Source: Flavobacterium sp. TAB 87 (GTDB taxonomy: Bacteria > Bacteroidota > Bacteroidia > Flavobacteriales > Flavobacteriaceae). From it: a stretch of 64,000 nucleotides of DNA. The position numbers were made by a program, and so were the translations under genes. This document shows, in pieces, positions 18,387 through 27,680 of the stretch. Position 1 is the first letter of the stretch, and every line of letters starts with the position of its first letter. The DNA lies in contig NZ_LLWK01000027.1 in assembly GCF_001529295.1 (NCBI RefSeq), forward strand, positions 1 through 64,000, given 5' to 3'. The notes beneath the pieces were generated by a model. That model saw only the letters and a program-made list of their open reading frames with translations. It did not search any database and was not told the origin of the DNA.

Positions 18387-18700
18387 TTTTTGGTTTCAAG
18401 CCTAAAAGTTATCGTGAAATTCTAGAAATATTAGAAAATTGCACTTCTATCGACGAAGTGGTAATTTACGGTTCACGTGCTAAAGGAACTTGCAGAGAGG
18501 GATCTGATATTGATTTAACTATTTTGGGAGAACCTACAAAATCAGATTGCGATAAATTGTGGCAAGACTTATATGATAGTTATATTCCATATAAATTTGA
18601 TAATTCAGTTTACAGTAATTTAAATTCAGATAGTCTAAAAGAACACATACAAAGAGTGGGACAAACTTTTTACAAAAGGAATAAAAACAGAGACGATTAA
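18386..18700 (+). CDS. MNT-type nucleotidyltransferase, start codon lost or unusual
   Basis: The frame keeps the nucleotidyltransferase motif GSRAKG with DIDLTI after it (the GS-x-DxD site of minimal nucleotidyltransferases), at about residues 28-45. The coding pattern FGFKPKSYREILEILEN extends upstream to about 18386, but no ATG lies there: the first usual start in frame is GTG at 18458, which would cut off the first helix. ATT at 18386 overlaps the partner's TAA; loss of a few bases from an original TAATG overlap would explain this. Intact relatives act with a HEPN partner, sometimes as toxin-antitoxin pairs. Here the partner is truncated, so the pair is probably non-functional. Confidence 0.6.
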   Translation: MFGFKPKSYREILEILENCTSIDEVVIYGSRAKGTCREGSDIDLTILGEPTKSDCDKLWQDLYDSYIPYKFDNSVYSNLNSDSLKEHIQRVGQTFYKRNKNRDD

Positions 18701-18768
18701 AAAGAATTCCCTTAAATATAGAATAGTTAAATTTCAGGTTAAATAAAATAATTCCCGAAGCACAATAA

Positions 18769-21486
18769 ATGAAAGACGAAGAAGACGATAACAGCATTCC
18801 AAATAACGAAGAAAATAATTCTGAAGAAAATTCTATTGATGAAAATCAAGAAGAAATTCATGAGGAAGAAATTATTGAAGTAGAAGCGAAGCACTTTGAG
18901 GGCGGACATTTTTACGAAAATAATAATGAAGACGGGGATACCATTACCAAAGTAACCGGTATGTACAAAGATTGGTTTTTGGATTATGCGTCGTACGTTA
19001 TTCTAGAACGTGCTGTTCCTGCCATTGAGGACGGATTTAAACCTGTTCAACGTCGCATCATGCACTCTTTAAAAGAGTTGGATGATGGTCGATACAATAA
19101 AGTAGCCAATGTTGTGGGCCACACCATGCAGTATCATCCGCACGGAGATCAGAGTATTGGTGACGCTATGGTGCAAATTGGTCAAAAAGATTTATTAATT
19201 GACTGTCAAGGAAACTGGGGAAACATCTTAACTGGTGACGGTGCGGCGGCTTCTCGTTACATTGAAGCGCGGTTGTCTAAGTTTGCTTTGGAAGTTTTGT
19301 ATTCGCCAAAAATTACTGATTGGGGCGTTTCATATGACGGTCGTCGTGCTGAACCAAACAATCTTCCGGTAAAGTTTCCGTTGCTTTTAGCACAAGGAGC
19401 AGAAGGAATTGCAGTTGGACTTTCCATGAAAGTATTGCCACATAATTTCAATGAATTGATAGATGCGTCGATTAAAATTTTAAAAGGTAAAGCGTTTACA
19501 ATTTATCCCGATTTCGTTACCCAAGGTATAGCCGATATTTCTAATTATAACGATGGACTTCGTGGAGGACGTGTGCGTGTACGCGCGAAAATTTCGCAAC
19601 TGGACAAAAATACACTGGTGATTACGCAAATTCCGTTTTCGACCAATACAACGACATTAATTGATAGTATTTTGAAAGCCAACGACAAAGGCAAAATCAA
19701 AATCAAGAAAATTGAAGACAATACTGCGGCCGATGTAGAGATTCTAATTCATCTTTTTCCAGGCGTTTCTCCTGATAAAACCATCGATGCATTATTCGCA
19801 TTTACTGCTTGTGAAACTTCAATTGCGCCTTTGGGTTGTATTATCGAAGACAATAAACCGTTGTTTATTGGGGTTTCTGAAATGCTGAAAATTTCGACCG
19901 AAAGAACCTCTGATTTACTTCGTCAGGAATTAGAAATACAGCTAGAAGAACTAAAAAATAAATGGCATTTTTCTACTTTAGAAAAAATCTTCATCCGTGA
20001 AGAAATGTATATTGATTTCAAATTGTACGGAGATAGAGAATCATTGTATAACTATTTATATGATCGATTTGAAGTTTTTAAAGCTTCATTTGTTAGAGAA
20101 ATTAACGATGAAGATTTGAATCGATTAACGCAAATCCCGATGATTCGTATTACTCGTTTTGATTCTGATAAAGCCGATGATGTAATCGCTAGATTAGAGG
20201 ACGAAATGAAAGAAGTAGAACATCATTTAGCCAATTTGATAGATTTTGCAATTGCTTATTTTTCTAAATTAAAAGAAAAATATGGCAAAGGTCGCGAGCG
20301 TCAAACCGAGTTACGCATTTTTGATGATATCGAAGCGACTAAAGTAGTGCTGCGAAATACAAAATTATATGTAAATCGCGAAGAAGGATTTGTAGGAACG
20401 AGTTTGAAGAAAGACGAATACCTGACGGATTGCTCGGATATTGACGATGTAATTGTGTTTTTACGTGATGGTAAAATGATGATTACCAAAGTAGATGCTA
20501 AAACGTTTGTGGGTAAAGATATTATTCACATTGCTATTTTTGATAAAAGCGACAAGCGCACCATTTACAATATGCTGTATCGGGATGGAAAATCAGGTCC
20601 ATCTTACTTGAAACGATTCAATGTTTCTGGAGTTACAAGAGATAAATTATACGATTTAACCAACGGAAGCACTGGTTCACAAGTTGTGTACTTTTCTCAT
20701 AATCCGAATGGAGAAGCAGAAGTAATAACGATTATTTTACGTCAGGTGGGAAGCATTAAAAAATTGAAATTTGACGTTGATTTTGCCAATTTAGCGATAA
20801 AAGGGCGTGCATCTAAAGGGAATTTGGCGACGAAATATCCAATCAAAAAAATCGAACTAAAAGAGAAAGGAATTTCGACTTTATTACCAAGAAAAGTTTG
20901 GTTTGATGATACCGTAAAACGTTTAAACGTGGATGGTCGAGGGGAATTATTGGGAGAATTTAAACCCAATGATAAAATTCTAATCATCAGTCAAGCCGGT
21001 AAAGTCAAAGTTATTATTCCAGAATTATCGACTCATTTTGAAGAAGATATGATTATCTTGGAAAAATGGATTCCCAAAAAACCAATTTCGGCAATTTACT
21101 ATGAAGGTGAAAAAGCAAGGTATTATGTAAAACGTTTTTTAGTAGAGAATGAAGGTAAAGAAGAAAGCTTTATAACCGAACATCCAAATTCGCAACTTGA
21201 AATCGTTTCTACGGATTATCGCCCAGTGGCTGAAATTGTTTTTGCAAAAGTAAAAGGAGTTCAAAAAGATAATTTGAATGTTGAGATTGAAGAATTTATA
21301 GCGGTAAAAGGTTTTAAAGCGTTAGGAAATCAATTAACGGCAGATAAATTAAAACAAGTCAATTTGTTAGAACCGTTGCCGTATGATGAGCCCGAAGAAG
21401 AGATAGAAGAATCAATTGCTATTCCTGATTCTGATGTAGAAACCCAACTCGAAGATGACGGTCAAATCGGTTTAGTTTTAGATTAA
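18769..21486 (+). CDS. parC: DNA topoisomerase IV subunit A
   Basis: 905 residues, the DNA-breaking and rejoining subunit that pairs with ParE. The catalytic tyrosine is Tyr164 in AAASRYIEARL. The quinolone-region HPHGDQSIGDAMV is at 123-135, and the domain begins with YASYVILERAVPAIEDGFKPVQRR. Residues 1-58 form an acidic extension rich in Glu and Asn that precedes the domain. The C-terminal part (from about 560) carries the repeated strands of the beta-pinwheel, without a clean GyrA box. The end is again acidic (EEEIEESIA). This and the ParE neighbour support topoisomerase IV over gyrase. Confidence 0.9.
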   Translation: MKDEEDDNSIPNNEENNSEENSIDENQEEIHEEEIIEVEAKHFEGGHFYENNNEDGDTITKVTGMYKDWFLDYASYVILERAVPAIEDGFKPVQRRIMHSLKELDDGRYNKVANVVGHTMQYHPHGDQSIGDAMVQIGQKDLLIDCQGNWGNILTGDGAAASRYIEARLSKFALEVLYSPKITDWGVSYDGRRAEPNNLPVKFPLLLAQGAEGIAVGLSMKVLPHNFNELIDASIKILKGKAFTIYPDFVTQGIADISNYNDGLRGGRVRVRAKISQLDKNTLVITQIPFSTNTTTLIDSILKANDKGKIKIKKIEDNTAADVEILIHLFPGVSPDKTIDALFAFTACETSIAPLGCIIEDNKPLFIGVSEMLKISTERTSDLLRQELEIQLEELKNKWHFSTLEKIFIREEMYIDFKLYGDRESLYNYLYDRFEVFKASFVREINDEDLNRLTQIPMIRITRFDSDKADDVIARLEDEMKEVEHHLANLIDFAIAYFSKLKEKYGKGRERQTELRIFDDIEATKVVLRNTKLYVNREEGFVGTSLKKDEYLTDCSDIDDVIVFLRDGKMMITKVDAKTFVGKDIIHIAIFDKSDKRTIYNMLYRDGKSGPSYLKRFNVSGVTRDKLYDLTNGSTGSQVVYFSHNPNGEAEVITIILRQVGSIKKLKFDVDFANLAIKGRASKGNLATKYPIKKIELKEKGISTLLPRKVWFDDTVKRLNVDGRGELLGEFKPNDKILIISQAGKVKVIIPELSTHFEEDMIILEKWIPKKPISAIYYEGEKARYYVKRFLVENEGKEESFITEHPNSQLEIVSTDYRPVAEIVFAKVKGVQKDNLNVEIEEFIAVKGFKALGNQLTADKLKQVNLLEPLPYDEPEEEIEESIAIPDSDVETQLEDDGQIGLVLD

Positions 21487-21493
21487 AAAATAA

Positions 21494-21524
21494 AAAAGCG
21501 CTGAGAATTTTTCAGCGCTTTTTG
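21494..21524. terminator. Bidirectional terminator between parC and the peroxidase gene
   Basis: Perfect arms AAAAAGCGCTGA and TCAGCGCTTTTT with loop GAATTT, T-rich on both strands, between convergent genes. Confidence 0.85.
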
Positions 21525-21549
21525 CATGTACTATAATCTTAATTTGAAT

Positions 21550-23337
21550 TTATTGTTGGTACTTTTTGTCGGTAAGAGTTTTCATAAAGGCAACAATCGC
21601 ATGTTCTTCTATTTTAGTTAAATTTAATTCGTCAAAAGGGAGCGATTGGTTGTCAACTTTTAATCCCAGTCCTTTGCCGCCGCCTTTGTTGTAAAAATCG
21701 ACTACTTCTTCTAAAGTTTTAAAAACGCCATTATGCATATATGGTGCAGTAACATTACTATTTCGTACCGTCGGTGTTTTAAAAGCCCCAACAAGTTGCG
21801 GCAATTTATTATAAAGGTAACGACCAACATCTGGACTTATTTTTGCACTAGAAGCATCGTTCGGAGTACCAATTACTTCATGTTCTGTTTTAGCATAATT
21901 AGGAGGAACTGTTCCGTTAAACAAAGGAGTAAAATGGCAGGTTGCGCATTTTGCTTTGCCCATAAAAAGATTCATTCCTTTAATTTCCTGATTGCTAAGA
22001 ATGTTTTCATCTCCTCTCATATATAAATCGAATTTTGAATCGAAAGCGTTTAAGGATCTTACAAAGCTTGCAATAGCATTCTGAATTTGCCAAGCTTCTG
22101 TCTCGGCTGTTTTTGGATATGCTTTTTTGAAAAGCGTAGTATAGACGTCATTTAGTAAGATCTGTGCGTGAATGTCTTTTAAAGAACCGTGCATTTCATC
22201 TTTATTTTCAATTACAGCTAGACTTTGTTTTTCTAAATCCAATTGGCGCATGTCCCAAAATTGTGCATTTTGTAAAGAAGAATAGGTTAGAGTAGGCGTG
22301 TTTCGCATTAAAGTGCTGCCATTGAGCGCAACATTGGTTTGCAATCCGTCAGTGAATGCTTTTTCAGGATGATGGCAAGTCGCACAACTTCGATCGTTAT
22401 TCTTAGACAAATTAGTATCATAAAATAATTTTTCGCCTAAAGTTGCTTTTTCTTTCGTAAAATTATATTCTTCTGAAAGTACAAATGCATTAACATCAAA
22501 CGCATCTTTATCGAATAAGGTGGCGACACTAGCTTTCAACGGACTGCTTTTTTTTACGTTTTTAAGTTGTTGTTCATCCTGAAAAGCTTTTAATTTTCTG
22601 GAAATCGGATTCAGATAGTGTGTGATAAAAATGGCTCGGTCGAAAGCGTTAAAATCATTGTTTTCTTTGCAGTACTGATTTGCTTTTTGAGTTAGCTTTT
22701 TTAAATCAAATATTATTTTACTGCCTTTATTAATTTTTTCAAGTGTGTTAGGAATGTCACTTAAACTTTCGCCTGCTTCTGGAATGGAAGATTGTAAAAG
22801 AGGACTGTCAAAACCAGTGATTCCTAAAGAAATTACTCGAAATACATTTTGCTGAAGTGCATGTAAAACATATTCATCACTCATGGTAATTACTTCAAAA
22901 GTGTTTTTTAATTGTTTAATATTGGATAAAAAAATAGTGGTTTCCCGTATTAAATCTTCTTTATTTTGAATTCTATATTCTGGATAAATAAGTTCTTCCA
23001 TGACCTGAAATCCATGCGGTTCAAAAGCTCGATTTTCTTCTAATTCCAGTTCATCCAAGGCGGGGCCATTCATAAATCGTGCAGTTTCTGGCATAAAATA
23101 CTCAACTGCCCATTCTACTTTTTTATATGCCAAACGCGATTTTTTAAATTGAGCAATAATTTCAGCCTTTGATTGGTTTGCAGTTACAATTTTTTGAAAT
23201 TGTAGCATTTCATTGTTTAATTTGTTCAAATCAATGATTAAATCTTGCTTAACAGTCGTTTTTGACGGTTGGTTTTCTTTGCAAGAGAAAATAGTACAAA
23301 AAATTAGTAGTGAAATATAGTGTTTGAGTTGTATCAT
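21550..23337 (-). CDS. Lipoprotein di-heme cytochrome c peroxidase with imelysin-like N-terminal half
   Basis: 595 residues. The signal peptide ends in the lipobox FSC (Cys19). The C-terminal half is a di-heme peroxidase of the CcpA/MauG group: heme motifs CATCHH at 318-323 and CATCHF at 464-469, with GEKLFYDTNLS before the first and TAPYMHNGVF near the end. These enzymes reduce hydrogen peroxide or oxidise periplasmic partners. The N-terminal half (about 30-260) is helical, with RFMNGPALDELELEE and GFQVMEELIYP. The latter resembles the GxHxxE motif of imelysin-like proteins, but with Gln in place of His. It follows a PhoX-like gene on the same strand (67 bases) and probably forms an operon with it. 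Confidence 0.85.
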   Translation of the reverse strand: MIQLKHYISLLIFCTIFSCKENQPSKTTVKQDLIIDLNKLNNEMLQFQKIVTANQSKAEIIAQFKKSRLAYKKVEWAVEYFMPETARFMNGPALDELELEENRAFEPHGFQVMEELIYPEYRIQNKEDLIRETTIFLSNIKQLKNTFEVITMSDEYVLHALQQNVFRVISLGITGFDSPLLQSSIPEAGESLSDIPNTLEKINKGSKIIFDLKKLTQKANQYCKENNDFNAFDRAIFITHYLNPISRKLKAFQDEQQLKNVKKSSPLKASVATLFDKDAFDVNAFVLSEEYNFTKEKATLGEKLFYDTNLSKNNDRSCATCHHPEKAFTDGLQTNVALNGSTLMRNTPTLTYSSLQNAQFWDMRQLDLEKQSLAVIENKDEMHGSLKDIHAQILLNDVYTTLFKKAYPKTAETEAWQIQNAIASFVRSLNAFDSKFDLYMRGDENILSNQEIKGMNLFMGKAKCATCHFTPLFNGTVPPNYAKTEHEVIGTPNDASSAKISPDVGRYLYNKLPQLVGAFKTPTVRNSNVTAPYMHNGVFKTLEEVVDFYNKGGGKGLGLKVDNQSLPFDELNLTKIEEHAIVAFMKTLTDKKYQQ

Positions 23338-23354
23338 ATTATTTTAAAAGAGAA

Positions 23355-23381
23355 CAACCCCTATCAAAATAATAAGGGTTG
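23355..23381 (-). other. Intercistronic hairpin between the PhoX-like and peroxidase genes
   Basis: CAACCC..TAT pairs with ATA..GGGTTG across a short AT-rich loop. No strong T run follows on the minus strand, so it is more likely an mRNA processing or stability hairpin than a full terminator. Confidence 0.35.
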
Positions 23382-23404
23382 AAAATTGTTTTTAAGAGAT
23401 AGTG

Positions 23405-24886
23405 TTAACGTTCTACATTTCTAATAATAACGGTTTGTCCACCTTCTTTGTTTTTGTTTATTCCTGATCCATCAGCGTTTTTGAAGGCATCAAGTTGCCA
23501 AGTGTGGGAATGAATGTTTACTGTAAACGTATTTGGAACTCCAATTATGTTTGAGATATCTTCCATTGAGCCAAATTCCCAACTTCCAAAACGCATTTCA
23601 CCCGACTGATTATAAGAAGCATTCCAAGCTGCATCTGTTCTTTTATGATTCATATTTAACCAAGGTTTATTTTGTTTGGATGCAATATTGTACTGCCAGA
23701 TGTACGAATCGTGTTTCGCATCGGCATAATAACTGTCACCGTCTTCTTGAATGTACACGTAGTTTTCAGTCACACAAATATTATCTGGATTAATGATTCC
23801 GGTTCCTGGAGTACTGTCACCTTCAACTACCAATTCCAAAGTTCCTTTCAACGGATTAGTCGCATCCATTTTCAATTTATAAACTCTTCCCCACATCGTA
23901 AATCCTTCTACTGGATTATTAGCAGATGATTGACCAGTTGCAGTAAAATATACTTCTCTATTGTTACTGGCGCTTCCTTTTCGATAATCCACATCTTCCA
24001 CTCTAGAGAAGCGAATCGCACCCAAGGCATTTACAGTGGTGTTAATTTCTGCACCAGTTAAGTTCTTAGCATTCGGAATTTCAACAAACGAAACAGGATA
24101 GGAATTGTTTAACGTTATATTGGTTTCTACCTGATTGCCATCTGCTCTTTTTAAGGCATATAATTTACCATTAGATAAATCACCAATTGTATTGCTCATG
24201 TACATAATTAGTTGTCCAGCACTCGCATGTGCAGTCGAATACGATTGGTCTTCTCCTATCATAATGATTGTTTTTCCAGGATATGCTTCTTTAGGTAAGG
24301 GCACCGCATTTTCCATACTTGCTTTTCCTAGAGCAGGTAAAACTCTGTCTTTTCTACTTTTGTCAGTTGAGGAACCTAGCGGATCGATTCCGTGTACCAT
24401 ACTTTCCTGACCGCTTTCGCCAGCAGTTAAAAAAAGAGGACCAAATCCATGAATTTGTGGTGTAGCAAGTGTGGCGGAGCACAAGCGAGTTAAACCACCA
24501 ATACCATCTACAAGGTAATCTCCTTTTACAGGTTTAAAGGTTTTATCCAAGTACACTCGAGACACCGATTGCAGTATTTCATGATTAGTAATTAAAATAT
24601 AGCCTTCGCTATTTGGATCCTTCATTAATCCAGCGCCATCAGGTTGCGCTCCATAAATAAAAGAAGGAGATTCAGGCAATACATCGGCACTAGTGAGTAG
24701 CGTACTGATCTTAAGATTTTCAAAACCACCCATTGCATATACAAAAGGTGGAATTTTGGATTGAGAAGTAAAGTCAATCTGTGGATTCACAGCAGTAGCG
24801 CCGTTCGTGTCATCATTTTGACAACTTAATACCACTAGACTCGTAACTGCTGCTAAAGCGGTCGATTTTAAAAAATTACATTTCAT
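23405..24886 (-). CDS. PhoX-like (DUF839) lipoprotein phosphatase
   Basis: I start at the ATG at 24886 (MKCNFLKSTALAAV, 494 residues), which gives a proper lipoprotein signal with lipobox LSC; a start 45 bases upstream adds a polar leader. The body shows the acidic metal-site segments of the PhoX/DUF839 family: ILITNHE, IMIGEDQ, RVEDVDYRKG, NPDNICV and YIQEDGDSYY. PhoX enzymes are calcium/iron-dependent periplasmic alkaline phosphatases. Here the protein should sit in the outer envelope as a lipoprotein. Co-location with the di-heme peroxidase lipoprotein suggests joint regulation. True phosphatase activity versus another beta-propeller function cannot be told from sequence alone. Confidence 0.75.
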   Translation of the reverse strand: MKCNFLKSTALAAVTSLVVLSCQNDDTNGATAVNPQIDFTSQSKIPPFVYAMGGFENLKISTLLTSADVLPESPSFIYGAQPDGAGLMKDPNSEGYILITNHEILQSVSRVYLDKTFKPVKGDYLVDGIGGLTRLCSATLATPQIHGFGPLFLTAGESGQESMVHGIDPLGSSTDKSRKDRVLPALGKASMENAVPLPKEAYPGKTIIMIGEDQSYSTAHASAGQLIMYMSNTIGDLSNGKLYALKRADGNQVETNITLNNSYPVSFVEIPNAKNLTGAEINTTVNALGAIRFSRVEDVDYRKGSASNNREVYFTATGQSSANNPVEGFTMWGRVYKLKMDATNPLKGTLELVVEGDSTPGTGIINPDNICVTENYVYIQEDGDSYYADAKHDSYIWQYNIASKQNKPWLNMNHKRTDAAWNASYNQSGEMRFGSWEFGSMEDISNIIGVPNTFTVNIHSHTWQLDAFKNADGSGINKNKEGGQTVIIRNVER

Positions 24887-25028
24887 TTTGTTTTGTTTTT
24901 TATTTGAAGCAAAGCTATTGCTCGAAAACAAAACAGATGTTAAGCTAGTTTTTTATAATTGCTACCAAATAAGCAGTTTTGTATTACTAAATTGTAAAAT
25001 TCAGTGGTAGGTATATAATTTCAAGATG

Positions 25029-25670
25029 TTAGGCAAACAAATCAGCCAACACCGTTTCCTTATTGTCTTGTAAACGCTTTATAATTTTTAAAAAAGCAAT
25101 GGCCGTAATATAAGCATCGCCCATAGCAGTGTGACGGTCTTTTTTTGAAATGTCAAATTTATCAGCAAGATCATCCAAAGTATAATGCTCTTTGCGCTCA
25201 AACAAATGCGATTTTAGTAATGTCTTTTTATATAAAATAGCGGTGTCTAAAATCCTGTTCTTTAATTTAGGCAAACCATTTCGCTCCAATGCCTTGTTAA
25301 TCATGGTAACGTCAAAATTAGCATGATGTGCAACAAGTATAGAATCTCCCACATAATCCAAAAGCAACTGTAATACTTGTAATTCGGATCGATGGTCTAA
25401 AACATCACTTCTTAAGATTCCGTGAATTTGTGCTGCATTACTGTTGTAAATATCCTGATCCATATAGTGCTCAAAACCAGTTTGCAAATTAATGGTTTCG
25501 TTTTGTAATACAAGAGCGCCAACGCATAAAATGCGATCCTTTTCATAATCAAAACCAGTAGTTTCGGTATCTAAAACAACAAAGCGACACTCGTTTATTG
25601 GAAGCTGTAATTCAATAGCAATTTCTGCTTCTCGAGTTTTCCAAAATTTTAGTTTATCTAATAAGCTCAT
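25029..25670 (-). CDS. DnaQ-like 3'-5' exonuclease
   Basis: 213 residues of the DEDDh exonuclease fold, as in the epsilon subunit of DNA polymerase III. The acidic residues are visible: VVLDTETTGFD (Asp34, Glu36), VAHHANFDVTMI, and HTAMGDAYIT with the catalytic His-Asp. No polymerase or UvrC-like domain is attached. It lies four bases downstream of the DUF294 protein gene, so they are surely co-transcribed. Proofreading, DNA repair or RNA trimming are all possible; the neighbour suggests a role outside the replisome. Confidence 0.85.
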   Translation of the reverse strand: MSLLDKLKFWKTREAEIAIELQLPINECRFVVLDTETTGFDYEKDRILCVGALVLQNETINLQTGFEHYMDQDIYNSNAAQIHGILRSDVLDHRSELQVLQLLLDYVGDSILVAHHANFDVTMINKALERNGLPKLKNRILDTAILYKKTLLKSHLFERKEHYTLDDLADKFDISKKDRHTAMGDAYITAIAFLKIIKRLQDNKETVLADLFA

Positions 25671-25674
25671 AACT

Positions 25675-27594
25675 TTATCCTAATATATTCGCATTATTAA
25701 ATCGAATTGAAATTAATTCCTGCAGTTCCTTAATAGTTTTAAACGTACTTTTTAGTTTTATTTTTTCAGTTTTTGAAAGTGTTTCTAACGCAATAAATTG
25801 TCCAGAATCATTGTGTAACAATCCTTGCTTGGTTCTAAATTTTAATAGCGCTTTAAATGAATAGGCACAAGACAAAAATAATTCAGAATTTTGAGGTTCT
25901 AGATCAGCTAATTTCTCAAAACGTTCGGCAGTATTGCTTATCGATTTTACTGAATGAGATAGAATTAAAACTCGAGCAGCATCAGTTAACGGCATTAAAG
26001 CTCTTCGTTTTACATCAAATTGATCCTTATTCGCTCCATTTTGTTCTACTAAAAATTGTCTAAAAAAGCCAGTCGGAGAAGGGTTTTGAAGCGCACCACT
26101 AACCAAATGTCGGTAAAAATCTGGACTTTCTTTAACGATTTCAAATATAGATTCAGACAATTCGTTTACAATTTTAGAATCGCCATACGTTAAACTGTAA
26201 TCAAAAAAGATAAAGGACAGTAAGACTTCATCTTTACCTGGATTGGTAACCCAATACTGCACCTGATCTTTCCAATCGTCTAAACTCAGGCACCATTTTG
26301 GATTCGAAGCCATCATTTCGGCGGGACAATAATCGTAACCAATATGGAGCAATCCTTTATTGACCAACACAGCAAATCGTAAAAAGTAAGATTTAGTTTC
26401 TACTGAAAGATCCTCAGAAACATTTTCATAAACGATTGCATTGTCTTGATCGGTGTGCAACATTTGTTCGCTTCTTCCTTGACTTCCTAACGCCAACCAA
26501 GCAAATCTAAGTGGCGGTGGACCGCTCATTTTTTTCATCGAAATTTCGATTACTCGCGTAATACAAGCATTGTTTAATTCGGTTATAATTTTAGCGATCA
26601 ATTGCATCGGAATATTTTGATCTAAATAACCTTGCAACAATTGTGTAATTCGAGCGCGAATGGGTTTAATTTCTTTAATTTTTCTCACTCTTTTCAACGC
26701 CTTAATTAATACCGCAGGATTATTACCAAGTGTTAGCATTAAATCGTGTTTAGACAAAACACCGACTAATTTGGTGTTGGGTGTTCCATCTTTGGTGATG
26801 CACAAATAACTAATATTACCTTTCATCATTGCCATTTGCGCCTCAGTTACCGTTAATTTTTTCGGATAAGTGAGTACAGGCGAAGTCATTATTGTTTCGG
26901 CAGGAGTGATTATAGGAAATTCTCCCGTAACGATTTTATTTCTTAAATCTTTATCGGTAATAATACCCACGGGTAAGTTTTCATCAACAATTAAAATTGC
27001 TCCAACTTTCTTCTCCGTTAATAGTTGAGCAATTTGTTTAGCCGTAGTTAAGCGACTGCAGGTTACAATTTTTTTTGAATACTTAACTGGTTGTAGATCA
27101 AATATTTCTTTATCAGAATGTTTTTCATGCTCCAAAAGTTCACCATACAAATTATCCTTATGAATATCAGAATATGGATTTTTGGTGTTGGAAGCATAAC
27201 TTTCAATCAAAAAATTTCCAATCGCTTTATTTTCTTGGGCAAAGGGTTTAAAGATAGCAATGGGAATGGAGTATAAAATACTTTCCTCGTAAGCGCGTGC
27301 TTCCATCACATAATTTTCTTGTGCTAAAAGAGGACGTAATCCAAAAATATCTCCTTCATCACACATGTCCAAAATATCACTGGTGTGACTCTTTTTTAAG
27401 GCAACAGCTCCTTTGTGCACTACATAAAAACAATCGTGCGTTTTGTCATTTTCAGCAAAAATAACAGCATCTTTCTCTTTATAAACAATCGAAATTTGTT
27501 CGGATAATTGCTCCAAATCTCTTTGTTGCAAAAATGTAAAAGGAGGGAAGCTTTTTAAAAAATCGGCTACCCTTTGCGAAATTGTATTTTTCAT
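25675..27594 (-). CDS. DUF294 nucleotidyltransferase-like protein with cNMP-binding and CBS domains
   Basis: I start at the ATG at 27594 (MKNTISQRVADF, 639 residues). Domains in order: a cyclic-nucleotide-binding-like domain (about 15-140, GDIFGLRPLLAQENY), a CBS pair (about 165-290, IVDENLPVGIITDKDLR and LVGVLSKHDLM), a DUF294 nucleotidyltransferase-like domain (WLALGSQGRSEQMLHTDQDN, the GS..DxD site), and the C-terminal DUF294 domain. Members sense adenine nucleotides through CBS and may nucleotidylate a target, like GlnD/GlnE relatives; the target is unknown. The exonuclease gene follows after four bases. Confidence 0.85.
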   Translation of the reverse strand: MKNTISQRVADFLKSFPPFTFLQQRDLEQLSEQISIVYKEKDAVIFAENDKTHDCFYVVHKGAVALKKSHTSDILDMCDEGDIFGLRPLLAQENYVMEARAYEESILYSIPIAIFKPFAQENKAIGNFLIESYASNTKNPYSDIHKDNLYGELLEHEKHSDKEIFDLQPVKYSKKIVTCSRLTTAKQIAQLLTEKKVGAILIVDENLPVGIITDKDLRNKIVTGEFPIITPAETIMTSPVLTYPKKLTVTEAQMAMMKGNISYLCITKDGTPNTKLVGVLSKHDLMLTLGNNPAVLIKALKRVRKIKEIKPIRARITQLLQGYLDQNIPMQLIAKIITELNNACITRVIEISMKKMSGPPPLRFAWLALGSQGRSEQMLHTDQDNAIVYENVSEDLSVETKSYFLRFAVLVNKGLLHIGYDYCPAEMMASNPKWCLSLDDWKDQVQYWVTNPGKDEVLLSFIFFDYSLTYGDSKIVNELSESIFEIVKESPDFYRHLVSGALQNPSPTGFFRQFLVEQNGANKDQFDVKRRALMPLTDAARVLILSHSVKSISNTAERFEKLADLEPQNSELFLSCAYSFKALLKFRTKQGLLHNDSGQFIALETLSKTEKIKLKSTFKTIKELQELISIRFNNANILG

Positions 27595-27638
27595 TGTAAT
27601 GCGTTCTTTTAAATCAAGTAAAGCTAAAAAATAAAATA

Positions 27639-27668
27639 AAAAAAGCCCCATTCTGGAGCTTTTTAAAA
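27639..27668 (-). terminator. Terminator of terC-family gene
   Basis: AAAAAGC.CCA pairs with TGG.GCTTTTT around TTC, with T-rich sequence after it on the minus strand, directly past the TerC stop. Confidence 0.6.
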
Positions 27669-27680
27669 AAATATCTTGAA

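Noticed and set aside
16417..21486. Reading the two topoisomerase genes as gyrA/gyrB
   Set aside because: The 622-residue subunit B, lack of a clean GyrA box in the partner and the adjacent gene order favour topoisomerase IV.
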